Program-made: the position numbers and the translations under genes
Part shown: positions 12,701 through 24,151 of the stretch, in pieces
Layout: each line of letters starts with the position of its first letter
Position numbering within the stretch: the stretch's first letter is position 1
From: Toxonevra muliebris
Lineage: Eukaryota; Arthropoda; Insecta; Diptera; Pallopteridae
Direction of reading: 5' to 3'
DNA length: 64,000 nt
NCBI GenBank assembly: GCA_963691655.1
Contig: OY829326.1
Location: forward strand, 142,556,998 to 142,620,997
Notes under the pieces: generated by a model
What the model saw: the letters and a program-made list of their open reading frames with translations, nothing else
The model's database searches: none
What the model was told of the DNA's origin: nothing

Positions 12701-13542
12701 TCATAAAAATTCTTAACTGCGATTTTTTTTCGGTAATTGTTAGTGGGGGTATGATAGATGGAAAAACCACAAAAATCAGTTCTGGGGTTACAGAGCGACG
12801 CCCCCAAAAAAACCCCTCTTTGGTGAAAAAGCCTTTTTGTATTAATAACTGGTTAACCGTTGGAGATATCAAGAAATTATCTAGCACACATTAAAAGCTT
12901 TCTAACTTTTACAAGATTTTCAGAAGTAATGTCTTGAACTAAAAGATAATACATTAATAGCATATAGTGAAACCAGTTATTTTTATTAGGCCTGCAAATA
13001 GTAAATAAAAGTAGTAAAAACCAACAGACAACTACACTATATTGTTCTTTTTGTTTACAAACAATTATTCGTTGTCAATGAAAATGGCAGAAGATGTTGA
13101 AGTTTATATCCTCTTCAAAACCCTTTTTGATTTTTCTTCCTAGCTTGTTTGGTTTTCGAGTAATTCAATTTTTCCTATAGGCTCCGCACTCTAAAATTCA
13201 AATGAACAAAGATGCGCGCGCATCCACAGTACATCCAAAGTACTAAATTTGCTATTTCTTAAGTATTGAATGTCTCGAAAATTATGACATATACAAAAAA
13301 ATTACTTAAGACCTTTTTTTTAGGAAATCACTCAAGCTTTTTTTTGTGGTAAGTAATTTTTTGATATCTCCAATGGTTAACCAGCTATTAGAAAAAATGG
13401 CTTTTTTCACCAAAGGGGGGATTTTGGGGGGGAGGGGGGGGGGGTCGCTCTGCAACCCCAGGATTGATTTTTGTGGTTTTTGAATCTATCATACCCCCAC
13501 TAACAATTACTGAAGAAAAATCTCAGTTCAGAATTTTTATGA
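12701..13542. mobile_element. Foldback-like inverted repeat with about 185-bp arms
   Basis: The arm at 12701-12882 is repeated in reverse complement at 13351-13542. Shared blocks include TAATTGTTAGTGGGGGTATG, CCACAAAAATCA, GGGGTTACAGAGCGAC (GGGGTTGCAGAGCGAC in the other arm), TTTGGTGAAAAA and GGTTAACC...TGGAGATATC. Identity looks like roughly 85-90 percent, with most change in a C/G homopolymer part. The 470-bp loop has no gene. Arms much longer than standard terminal repeats suggest a foldback or hairpin-type MITE. Confidence 0.6.
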
Positions 13543-14471
13543 TGTAAATCTTTATAATGACTATAGTTTCTGTTCAAAATTTCAATTCAATTGCTTTTTT
13601 ACTTAAGTAGTTTTGAAGATATTACAATCATTAGTTTCAATATTATTTCGATAGTGCTAACATAGAATTGGGGAATGTTTCTTGTCAGAATTGATTCAAA
13701 TTCATAATTTTTCTTAACACAATAATTTGCGCTTAATTTCGCTGGTCTATGCTAACGCTTTGTATTGAGACGATACACATGGACACGCTGCAAATAGGGA
13801 ATAACTAATTATTTCCAAAAACAAATTGGGATTAGGTGGTTTTGATCTTTTAATATCAAGTATTTTTCAATGAGGAACATTTGCTTTGAAAATTTCTTGT
13901 AATTTTTGCAAATGTTATTCCAGTATAAAGAAATTATTGCAAAAAAAAAAAAAAAAAAAAATTAAAAGTGGTAATTTTTATAAAAGCATTTAGATTTTGG
14001 TGGTTTAGGCTTCAGAGATCCCAAGCATTTCTCTATGAGGAAGGTTTTATTTGAGTACAGTTTCTTGATTCATAATATTGCAAAAAATCGTAAATTGTAC
14101 TTTTTTATATTTTTTAAAATATATTTTCGATGGGGGATATTCTCTGACGCTTACTGGTTATTTTTTGTAACAGTTAACACAATGTAAAGGGATTATTGGG
14201 GAAAAAAATTTTGTTTTTTTCAAGGGGTCTCAAACTTCTTTTCTTTGGGGAACATTTTTATCGAGTACGATAGGTTTCCCAGGTGTTTACTCTGTATTTG
14301 CCACACATATTCTAATAATTTTATATAGCATGTCAACAAGGGGATAAGAAAACCGACCTCTACTTCTCCTTAACCCTCCCCCTCTCATCTCTTCGGGATT
14401 GAGATAGAGTCATACTTATTTCTAAAATGTTCAGTCATTTTTAAATTTGATTTGATGCCGAATGAATTAAT
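13543..14471. other. AT-rich stretch, no gene seen
   Basis: There is only AT-rich sequence with a 22-base poly-A run near 13941-13962. No recognisable coding segment or repeat structure was found. Confidence 0.4.
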
Positions 14472-14473
14472 TA

Positions 14474-15573
14474 TTGGGAGTATGAATGTATAAACTCGTA
14501 ATTGTGACTAACTTCATATCTATCATACGCGCCAAAAATACTATAAGAATTGATCTGTCAAATAAGTTTTCATAATTTTACAAAAATGTTTTACTATAGC
14601 TGAAAATGTCGAATTTCGTGCCAACAAAACAAACAACATTTGCGGGAAGTTTTAATTTGCTTCTTCCATTTAAAGAAAAACGCAACTGAAGCACATCGTT
14701 TACTCACTGAAGCTTATCCTGACTGTGCTATAGACGTTAGAATGTGTCAGGTGTGGTATGCCCGTTTCAAAAGTGGTGATTTTGATGTTGAAGACAGGGA
14801 ACGTTCAGGCGGCCCGAAAAAGTTCGAAGATGAAGAATTGAAGGCATTGCTCGAAGAAGATTCATGTCAAACGCAACAAGAACTTGCAGAATCTTTAGGA
14901 GTTGATCAATCAACCATTTCTAAATGATTAAAAGCATTGGGAATGATTCAAAAGCAAGGAAATTGGGTGCCGTACGAATTGAAGCCGAGAGACGTCGAAC
15001 GACGATTTTTCACATGTGAACTGCTGATTGAACGACAGAAAAGAAAGGGTTTTCTGCATCGTATTGTGACTGGCGATGAAAAGTGGATATGTTACCATAA
15101 CCCAAAGCGTAAAAAATCATGGGTACCGCCCGGACATGCACCAACATCAATGCAAAGCCGAAAATCCATGGATCCAAGCTCATGCTGTGTATTTGGTGGG
15201 ATATGAAAGGTGTCGTGTATTATGAGCTGTTGAAACCATGAAACGATCACTGGCAACCGCTACCGACTACAACTGATGCGTTTGAGCCGAGCATTAAAGG
15301 ATAAGAGGCCAGAATATGAGAATAGACACGACGAAGTTATTCTTCAGCACGACAATGCTCGGCCGCATGTTGCAAGGCAAGTAAAAACATACTTGGAAAC
15401 GCTGAAATGGGAAGTGCTACCCCACCCGCCGACATTGCTCCTTCTGAGTACCACTTGTTCCGATCGATGACTCATGGCCTGGCTGAACAGCACTACTTTA
15501 AAGAATAAATTTATAATCACTTTTTCACAATAAATGTCAAAAAAAATACGAGTTTACACATTCCTACTCCCAA
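14474..15573 (+). mobile_element. Mariner element, copy 1, internally deleted
   Basis: The termini TTGGGAGTATGAATGTATAA (left) and the inverted right end TTGGGAGTAGGAATGTGTAA are flanked by TA on both sides (14472-14473 and 15574-15575), the mariner target duplication. The length is 1100 bp against 1275 bp for the sister copy at 58685-59959. One loss in the 5' region removes about 41 bp between two GCGCCA repeats. A larger loss of roughly 130 bp removes the transposase C-terminus up to the last codons (about 15490-15500). Confidence 0.9.
14606..15508 (+). pseudogene. Mariner transposase, decayed (copy 1)
   Basis: The ATG at 14606 opens MSNFVPTKQ. A 4-base AAAC insertion at about 14632 shifts the frame. 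The helix-turn-helix part (FKSGDFDVEDRERSG, ESLGVDQSTISK) reads from about 14640 to a TGA at 14925-14927, where copy 2 has CGA. It resumes in phase through GNWVPYELKPRDVERRF and the first catalytic block TGDEKW, is shifted near 15150, then reads the second catalytic block LQHDNARPH. A 10-base loss removes YSPD just before the third acid, and the C-terminus is deleted. The family is DD34D mariner. The wording resembles the mauritiana/Mos1 side of the family, but subfamily is inference. The protein would be inactive. Confidence 0.85.
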
Positions 15574-15575
15574 TA

Positions 15576-18110
15576 ATAATTCTACTTTGGCTTCATCTCA
15601 AGTGAAAAACCAGAAGTAGAAGCAAATAGGAATTTAATTAATAAATTTTATTGTTTTACTATTAATATTTCACAATTTTTGTACAAATCTTTACGTATGC
15701 ATGTATATCGAATGTTTGTTACAAATTTGAGTCATAAAACTATAATTCCTCAATCTAATCTGTTATTGAACCAGCTTTCATAAATCTCTAGAGGCCAACA
15801 TAAGTACATAAAACATAAGAAGCTGTATGTATGAGCTTTCTACTATGTACTCGTACATATTCCTACATACATTCATATATATTTACAAAGAATTCTCTAT
15901 GGAGCCTAACGTATTGTTAAACATAATGAAGTGTAAAAGTCATAAGGTCGAAATGAAGAAACCACATTCTCATAACGTGACCAGTGTTAAATGAAATGTC
16001 GGTGTATGTACAAACATATATACTAGCCAAACGACGTTGACTTCAAGTACTAGTGCTTTACTGCTCGTATCTTCATGTAAGTATCTAATACATATAAATT
16101 TAGTAAAAGTAAAGTCAAAAAATTTGACATCTATGTAGGTATTCATATGCACGAGCACAAATACAATATGAAATAATATGCAATTTACACGAAGTATACA
16201 TATAATTTTCATCAAGCACGCATTAGGACCTTTTAAGCTAAAAACATACATACATACATACCTATTCATATAGTTACCATTGGTATCCCAGTACGTAATG
16301 CTTTAGAAACTCAATTAACTCTTCACTAGCTCAGAGGTAATACAGTAGAAATGTTAAAAGTAAGTACGAGTTTTAGTTGAAGCTTAAAAAAATGGTATGC
16401 GAAAATTTTCGATACTTTTTTTTTTTTTTTTTTGGATCTTGGGATATATGAGACCTAGATTTAATTGAGTTTTTTGGGAGGGTTTGAAATTCGATATCTC
16501 AGAATCATTCTAGGAGGTTAGTATACTAACGCTTGGAATATTGCACAGGATATTTCGTACATATTAACGATTTAATCCAAATGTAATCAAAATGGGGTTA
16601 CTAGAAACAGTTATTTTCTTTCCTGGGATAATGGTGTATATGTGTTTGTGTTCGTGTATATTTGGGAAAATTGTCAAAATCTCTTTTCTAACACATACAT
16701 TACTGCCAAATGTAAGTAATTCAACAGATGGCGTTGATTGTACACATTTTTCAACTACGGGTAGTTATGCATATTATTAGTATATTTTTCTTATTTAACT
16801 TGAGTTTATTTGGTGAAATATATGTAAATTATATGAAATATTTAATAAAAGCTTCATATTTTTTGATGCTTAATTTTAGCTTCCACAGGAAAAAGATTTA
16901 TTGCTTAAGTAAATTGATATTAAAAACTATAGTCTATAGATGTTGAAATTGTATACAAATACTGCTTGTTTTTGCATGAGATATTGAGGTGTAGAAGTTA
17001 ACGGATGTAAAGATAAGATACTTTATGTTCCATAGCCGTTTCTAGTTTACGAGATATTCGCTGTTTACTTTTAGCGTAGTAAAACTTAAGCTAGCAATCG
17101 CCGTTATATAACAACATGGCTTCGAGAAACTTGTCTAGATCTAATGTCAATAGATTCCAGATAAGCTAATTTGTTAAGTCAGCCAAGAGTAGTTTCTTTT
17201 TTTCTTTTCTTTATCGAGGCGACTCGTGTAAAATTATTAGCGGGAGGTCCTAATTTCTTGACATGTCTGCTAAAGTTGCCACTGTTGCAACTGGGCTGCT
17301 AATGTAAAATTTTAATAGTTGTGAACTTTTGACCTCTTAGGATTCTAGGAAGACTATTAAGGGCCTGATCTGGTGGGAAGTCAACTTGGTATAGAACGGT
17401 GGTTGGCCGGTTATAATTGGACGGGGGTCTTGTTACCCAAACTAACCCAGAGACTCAACACAGAATTTAGAATTGACTGGAAGCCGAAAGCTGATCAGTT
17501 CTGATCGAGCAAATCGATCAATCCACATTATATTTTTTGTTTAAATCGCTCTAGAGAATGATGGTATTTCGTGTATTTTTTATTTTATTTGGAAAGCAGT
17601 TGTGAATTTGTGCTGATTCTGATAGTTCTTGCACCAGCTCTTCTCTTTCACACCTCAACTAAGTGTGCAAAATTGTAATGCAGTTTATCGGGGGTAGACG
17701 TGGTTTATATATGGTTGGGATAGACATGCAAATGCCTTCTATGTTGCCACAACTAACTTTACCAAGTTTAGTAGAAATCGTATTACAACTTATTTTAATA
17801 TCGCTTGATAAAAATAACTTTTGTATGGAAAATGGGAGTGGTTGTTAACAATTTTTCCCTAGAAAACAGTTTTATAGGTAACTCGTACTGAGAAGGCCAA
17901 CTTAACTAATTTAAGGCTATTGGCCAACGCATCGTGGTCGTTGTACAAAGTAATGGACAGAATGCTGAACAGTAATTACCTTTAACCTTGAAACATACTG
18001 CGGTATTCCGAGGAACAAAATGATTTTTTAATCTCCAAACATTCTCCAAAGGAAATGGTCGTGATGTCGAACCCAGGTATTCTAACTTGGTTAGAATTGA
18101 AATTAGCTAC
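15576..18110. other. AT-rich stretch, no gene seen
   Basis: The sequence is rich in TACATACATA-type motifs (15830-16260) typical of fly intergenic or intronic DNA. Poly-T lies at 16417-16433. Short frames show no family features. Confidence 0.4.
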
Positions 18111-18116
18111 AAAAAA

Positions 18117-18790
18117 AAAAAAAAAAAAAAGAATGGAAGCCGTACTTCTGACCATCAACAAACAGAAAGAATAGGTAGTGGTAAGAGTGGTCCCGTAATA
18201 TTTCAATCTCACATCCGCTACTTAGAAGTGCTCATCGACACAAGAATATCGTTCAAGGACCATCTTGGGGGGTCAGCTGCAAAGTGGCGAAAATAAACGT
18301 CGACTTTACGCGCACAATGCCAATACTGATTCATGCGCGAGCCGAAGGCAGCCTTTGTCAACCGTGAAAAGGTCTATGGATTTCTTACGCTGCACCCATT
18401 TGGGCAGACAGAGCTCAAAAGACATTATATAATAAAGTAGAAAGGTAGAAAGAAAGGCCCAGAGCGCTGGAAGTGCTCCACCAAAGTGTATTGGCATTTC
18501 GAGTCGGTGTTAACGAAGGCACGGGGACGTAGATTTTTACATCACGTAATTGAAAACAGCCATATGCCCTTCAAGAAGTATCTGCACAGATTCAAACATG
18601 AGGATTGGCCATTTGCAGGCAAACCACACAATACAGATTTGCGCATCTATTGAGAAACGGAAAGCTTCATGTGCGTTATTTGCGAGAATCATCATTGCTG
18701 AAAAACGAGATGAGCAGAAAGTCAGTAACAAATCGAGAACTGAACTAAGAGATCCAGCTCCATGAAGTAATTCCTAAGGATAGTCCCGCG
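18117..18790 (+). pseudogene. R1/jockey-like reverse transcriptase 3' remnant
   Basis: After a poly-A run the plus strand reads, across frame breaks, a segment ending IRYLEVLIDTRISFKDHL, which matches the conserved IKYLGVxIDxxLxFxxHL block late in the reverse transcriptase of many LINEs. GCTGCACCCATTTGGGCAGA (18390-18409) then reads AAPIWAD, the usual YAAPIWA block. Further on is PFKKYLHRFKHED (about 18567-18605), like the R1/I-group region before the C-terminal Cys/His segment. Several frameshifts and stops are present and no ends or target duplication were found. It is a dead, diverged relic. Confidence 0.55.
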
Positions 18791-18799
18791 CGGAGAGTG

Positions 18800-20319
18800 A
18801 AGGAAGTATATTATTTTTGTCAATGGGAGTCAATAATTATAATTGAATAAGATGCTAAGCTCTTTCCGTGTGAGTCTGACATAAAAGGGAGCGAAACAGG
18901 AGCTAGATCTCTCATACAGTAAGTTTGACGATTTTCACCGAGGCTATTATAAGGCAGAAGAATAAGGCAAAAAAAATTGTCGAAAATAGAAGTAAAAGGG
19001 CGCTCAATTGTATTCAAAATAGCTCTAATCCTCACTTTTCTTCAACAGAATGAGTTTGTAGGGAGAAGTGTGAATATTTTCATTAAATGTTAGTATTTTT
19101 TAGGCAGTTAAAGTTCTTCAAATCAGCTTAATTACTCTCCTGAATATATCACTGATTCCATGCTACAATTAGTTGGGAACTAAGAACAATAAGTAAAGGG
19201 AATTGGTTAAGCACGGTGTCGTGCCAACAAACCAGTTTTCATGAGAGCATATAGGGTTATTAAACTTATTTACATATCATATTCTTTGGGTGCTTGCGAA
19301 ATAAAAATTAAATATTTTATAAATTTGAAACAAAAATAGCAACCAAAATGCATATAAAATTACACCAATCACTTTGAAAACGTGTCAAAATGTCAAAGTA
19401 AACATATTGTCAAATTAAAAATTAATATAAAGTTAAACTAGAACGAGACTTTTAAGTTATGCTATAAAAAGATAATTTTCACAGAGAAACAAGTAGATAC
19501 ATATGTACATACATAAATGCATATACATGTATGTCATTGTTGAGGAAAATATAAATTTCTAAATTTCAGTGCAAAGAATGTGGCGTCAGTCAAGCAAACA
19601 TGACAATTTAAAGTTACATGTGAATAGAAATGATAACAGCAGCAATATCAACAAAAATGTCAGCAATAGTAGCAACAGTAACAGCAACAAATATATAAAC
19701 ACTAGGTAGAAGCAACAGCAGCTGTGACATTTGTGCTGATCGATTTTTGCACATGGTTTCTTTCTTTTCAAAATAACTTTGTTGAAAAGTTGCGGCAGGA
19801 GATGAGACAGTGGTGGGGAAGGGAGGAGAGGCGTAAAGTGGATTGGCATGGGGAAACTTTGAAAACTTTTTTGTTATTGCTGTTATTATTACGCACTTTG
19901 TTATATAAGTATTTTGTTGTTGGTTGTTGTTCATTTTGGTAATATCTTTTTGTTTTCATCGGTTGAATTGATGTCCTGGGCTATAGCCAAAGTTGGCAAA
20001 GAGATATGAACGTATAGATACATAGCTACCTCACGCATGTGTACTCGTAGGTAAGAATTTAAATTGATGTTTCTATGCACTGCTGAATGTGCTTTGTTGT
20101 CAACAAAAGTGCACGAATTTTATTTATTTTAATATTAAAATGTAGGTATTTCAAAGATTTACCATTTATTTTAGTTATGCCAGTGTTACTCAAACTTAAA
20201 GAAAAAAACGATAACGATACCTTTCATGGGTTTCTGGTATATTTCAAGCTATATTTATGTTATTTACAACCAGTGATGGATCTACGATTTGGGTTTGGTG
20301 CGGGTACGAAAGGTTAGAC
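18800..20319. other. AT-rich stretch, no gene seen
   Basis: There are CAA/CAG-type trinucleotide-rich parts at 19630-19720 and T-rich parts at 19860-19930. These give several overlapping low-complexity frames on both strands, none of which looks like a real protein. Confidence 0.4.
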
Positions 20320-20890
20320 TAAAAGCAAACAAAAATCCAAAATTGTTCACAATTCTGTCCAAAACTCAGACCACGTTTATATCAAATTCCAAACAATTCA
20401 TACCAAAAATTTGACCACAATTCAAAGGAAAAATTGGATTAAATTTACGCTATAATTCCGACTGAAAATTATACTTAAACTCAGTCTAACATTCAGACCA
20501 ACTGAATTTGTTATGCAACACGTGGCGAATCAAGTTTAACAAATGTTCTGTGACATGCTAGGGGAAAACGGATTCGTAATAAGCTCTTAAAACTACCTTA
20601 AAAACATTTTTTGTTTGCTCGGGCCCAAAACCAAACCTGTTAAGTCATTTAAAACATATAGACCAATATTATACAAAAAGACAGACTAAATGTAGACGAT
20701 AAATCAGATTAAATTGAAAAAATTAGAACAACTAATTAGTGAGGCATTGTACTATGTCAATCCAAAAATCAGGTAAAAATTCAGACCGAAATCAATCTAA
20801 AACTTAGTGCAAAAGTCAAATAAACAATTATACCGAAGTAGATTAAAACTCAGACCAAAAACCAGAACATACCAAAAAACAAACCGAACC
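20320..20890 (+). repeat. Degenerate short tandem repeat, CAGACCAAAA type (second tract)
   Basis: Units such as AACTCAGACCA, AATTCATACCAAAAA, ATTCAGACCAAC and AACTCAGACCAAAAACCAGA recur with interruptions, in the same strand sense as the tract at 4880-5690. It lies just downstream of the donor of the exon at 21200-22283, so it is probably intronic to that minus-strand gene. Confidence 0.55.
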
Positions 20891-21199
20891 TGTCCATAGT
20901 AGAACATCTATAAAAAGACTTTGAAATTTCCGATTTATTGTACAATAGCCAAACTTCGACTGCTGAAGTACATATGATGATTCATTCTCTTTTTTCTAGC
21001 GAGGCTATAGCCCATCCATAGCCCCCCCCCCCTTTGATTCTACCATAAACAACTATCAGAAAATTTTTGTATATTTCAAAGTTGAAGGTTTTCATAATAC
21101 AATTCATACAAATTTCTTGGATTTAAAAATTTGCAATCATTTATCTAAACACCTGAACGTAACTAAGCACTACTGTACTTAAGTTAATTAAGAACTTAC

Positions 21200-22283
21200 C
21201 TAAAAGCGTATATGCCAAAAGTAAAGCGCAAATGCCCAGATTAGTTAGCAAAGCTGACCATAATGTTTGTGATTTTTGTTTACTTTTTTTCTTCGTTTTC
21301 ATTGTTGATGACGATGAGTGAGGAGCATCTGAACGCCCACTTCCAAAGCAAGCACAACATTTCGATGATGATTTGTGCCGTAAATTGTTATTACTATTAT
21401 TGCGACTTCCATTCCCACTACCACCAATTCCACCTCCACCACCACCGCCACCACTCATATTAAGATTTGTACTTGTTGCAGTATTTGTATTATTGAGAAT
21501 GCTGGTAGAAGTGTTGGTGTTGATGGTGGCACTGTTCACCGAACCCATCATCATTGTCGTTGCATTGCAATTGTTGCTATTTGTTGAGGTACTACTTAAA
21601 ATACCACCGCAACCTCCAGCCTGCAATGGTGATGATGATGATGAAGATAATGAATGCAACAATTTCGCATTGCTTTTCAGTGTGCCACATGAAGTTGCAT
21701 CGTTGATGATAAGTGTTGCAGCTGCTGATGATGATGATGGTGGCGGTGGTAATGATAAAGTTAGTCCATGATGTTGTTGTTGAAGCTGATGCTGATGCTG
21801 TTGCTGCTGCTGCTGCTGGTGATGATGTAATGGTGGTCCCGGACCTATGCCAATGGGCAAATTCATTGAAATCGTTGTGCTTGCTGTTGGATATTTTAAT
21901 ATACCACCTGGTATTGGTTGTTGGGCATTAGATGGTAACATCCCCACTCCCACTCCTACCATTCCAACTTCAATATCCTCTAGTGAGGGCATTGGCAGTA
22001 ATGGTGTTTTGAAGGTACTTGTTGTACCTAGTGGCGTACTGGCACCATTTGAAATTGCTGCCGTTGGTAACGAGGATAGTGATAATGGCGGTAGTGTTGC
22101 TCCTGCTGTTGCTGTTGATGATAACATACCAATATTCACATATGTTGTTGTGGCGTCATCGTGCTCTGTTGTTGTTACAATAGTTGTATGTGTATTATTA
22201 GCATTGTAACCAGCATATCCTTCGGCTGTAAGCAGCGCAGGTGGCGGCGGTGGCAATTGTTGTTGCTGCTGATCAGAATTCAT
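21200..22283 (-). CDS. First coding exon of a probable K2P-like membrane channel
   Basis: An ATG at 22283 (minus) opens 361 codons plus one base. The exon ends at 21200, where AG|GTAAGT (intron GT at 21199-21198) is a perfect donor, so the 18 codons read past it are intron. The first ~335 residues are low complexity: QQQQQ near residue 5, a proline run, a His/Gln run near 152-170, and long Ser, Asn/Thr and Gly runs. A Cys pair (KCCACF, about 306-311) and a basic stretch (KTKKKSKQKSQ) lie before one hydrophobic segment (343-362, ending ICALLLAYTLLG). A basic segment followed by a helix ending YTLLG(A) resembles the start of TM1 in two-pore-domain potassium channels, with the N-terminus cytosolic. 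Pore signatures are not in this exon and I did not find the next exon. The gene is real with fair confidence; the channel assignment is inference. Confidence 0.6.
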
Positions 22284-23190
22284 GTTACTGTTGTCGTTGT
22301 CAATAGGGCTGTTGTTTTGGTTGTTTGCATTGCTTTCATTTGGTATGTTTCTGAGTAAATTTTCTAGTTGAATTGTTGTGCTTTTATTACATACTAACTA
22401 CTCGAGTTCTGCTGCAACCGTTGCTAACTTTACTTTATATACATACAAACAGACATACGTTTGTTATTGTATTTTGTTACTGTTCCACAGTATTTTTGTG
22501 GTATTTCCTTTTACGTGTTTTACCTTGAGCAATATGTATGTTGTTGGTAAAAATGTTGTTGTTTTTTCTTGATTAAATATTTGTTGATTTGTTTTACGCT
22601 GATGTCACACATTATTTGCCTTTGATATTCATTCATTCGTAAACCGTATGAGTTTTGCTGTTGGTTGATGTGAATATCTGAAATGGACAGTAGAAAGGAA
22701 TATGCTTAAAATTGTTTGGATTGGATATAAGGATATATGAAATATGTATGGATATATAAATAAATAAAAATAAAAACAATTGAATTTATACTGATTCAGG
22801 TATAGTTAGTTTGACTGTATGAAGGCCATCCCTTTGTATTTATACCACAGAAAAACTCGTTTTAGCTGGAAATTCGATACGTTCCTTTCATTAGCATTTC
22901 GCATGGCTATTTTTTCTGATCGGATATCTTTTTTCATTATTGAAGCTCAAATTTCGGTATTGCAGTCAACAGAAAATACAAGGAAATTTTTTTTTTTATA
23001 AATAATAATAATAAACTGGGTCTCTATTGGAACTCGCATAGGACTTGAAACAAAACTTGTATTTTCTGGTATCCGTACGGAAAAAATTAAACTTTAATTT
23101 GCGATTCTTTAGAAAGTACTAGAACATTAAAATTCATTCTGACGGTTCTCCAAAAACAACAAAAGCGCATATTGATATTATCAAAAGTTA
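22284..23190. other. Probable 5' region of the exon at 21200-22283
   Basis: Immediately upstream of the ATG (minus strand) the frame stays open for about 35 codons without another Met, to a TAG near 22393. This fits a 5' UTR, or an exon beginning upstream. The rest is TG/GTT-rich then AT-rich. No promoter motif can be named with confidence. Confidence 0.35.
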
Positions 23191-23205
23191 CAATTTCGCA
23201 CTAGC

Positions 23206-23220
23206 GTGAAGTTAGCACCG
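23206..23220 (+). repeat. Left terminal inverted repeat, element 1
   Basis: GTGAAGTTAGCACCG is identical to the left end of element 2 (34080-34094) and is the inverse of both right ends (33848-33862 and 51792-51806). Confidence 0.8.
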
Positions 23221-23235
23221 GGCGAAGAACCGAAA

Positions 23236-23345
23236 ATGTTATTAACAGAGCACTGTTATTAACATAACAGAATTCTGTTAATAACATTTCGTTAACAGAA
23301 GAAACTTAACATAACTCTTTTAAGTAACAGAACAGTATATTTTAT
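23236..23345. promoter_or_regulatory. Subterminal palindrome cluster, candidate transposase-binding region
   Basis: The region contains TAACAGAATTCTGTTA (23265-23280, a perfect 16-base palindrome) with inverted TGTTATTAACA/TGTTAATAACA copies and further AACATAAC and TAACAG repeats. The same cluster lies in element 2 (34110-34220). Related AACATAACAG motifs lie near both right ends (about 33780-33820 and 51720-51765). Repeated subterminal motifs are common transposase-binding sites; that role is inference here. Confidence 0.45.
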
Positions 23346-23360
23346 GCCACAGTAAAACAT

Positions 23361-23941
23361 ATGCCACATTCCGAAACGGCCGTCTGATTTGCCCGTCTCT
23401 ATATACATTGTTGTTGTGATGACTACATTTGTTCATTAACCTGTTTATATATAACTTCAAATAACGAAATTAACATGAACTTAAGTCATGACTTTGAAAA
23501 TTAACCTCTAGATTTAATTTTCATAGTCTCCTAAAAAACTATCATGAACTGATCGAATGGGGACCGTTCAGAAAAAATGACACCTAGAATCATTTTCTCA
23601 CACACACACACTCTCCCATGTACTAGACTTTCAAATAACGAACTGTTATGCAGACTAGCTACGATGGGAAAAAAACAACAACATAAGTGTATAGAACGGT
23701 AGTGGTAGTTTCTTTCAATATCACTATTCAGTGAAGATATTTGGAATCAAATCCATAATTCTGGGTTATGATTTCAAATATTAGTAGCTTATATGGGATA
23801 TTGAAAGATTAAGAACTACCACTAAGATCACTGATGAGGAATTGTGGCGGATTCCGAAACGGCCGTCTGATTTGCCCGTCTCTATATACATTGTTGTTGT
23901 GATGACTACATTTGTTCATTAACCTGTTTATATATAACTTC
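23361..23941. mobile_element. 581-bp insertion with direct repeats, absent from element 2
   Basis: Element 2 reads AGTAAAACATAGAGC without interruption at 34227-34241. Element 1 has 581 bp between two copies of AAAACAT (23354-23360 and 23942-23948), a 7-bp duplication. Inside, a segment of about 94 bp starting ATTCCGAAACGGCCG is repeated at 23368-23461 and 23851-23944. Between the repeats lies a small inverted pair, GTAGTGGTAGTTTCTTTCAA and its partial inverse at about 23796-23823. It could be a miniature LTR-type (TRIM-like) element or a compound insertion. Confidence 0.6.
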
Positions 23942-24151
23942 AAAACATAGAGCTTTAAAGCTCCAATAAAAACTTTCTCAAAATTATATAGACACTCGAT
24001 TATAACTTCCCAAATCATTAAGTATTCGACGCTAAAATTGTTACAATTAACAATTTTTTAGAAATCATGAAAGATTTCTCATCTAATACGACTTTTCGAC
24101 AATTATCGCAACTTAACGCTCCCCCAAACAAGCGGGTTATATTAGGGATAT

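Noticed and set aside
21263..22358. Plus-strand frames opposite the exon at 21200-22283
   Set aside because: They read the antisense of Gln, Ser, Asn and His runs and are compositional shadows of the minus-strand exon.
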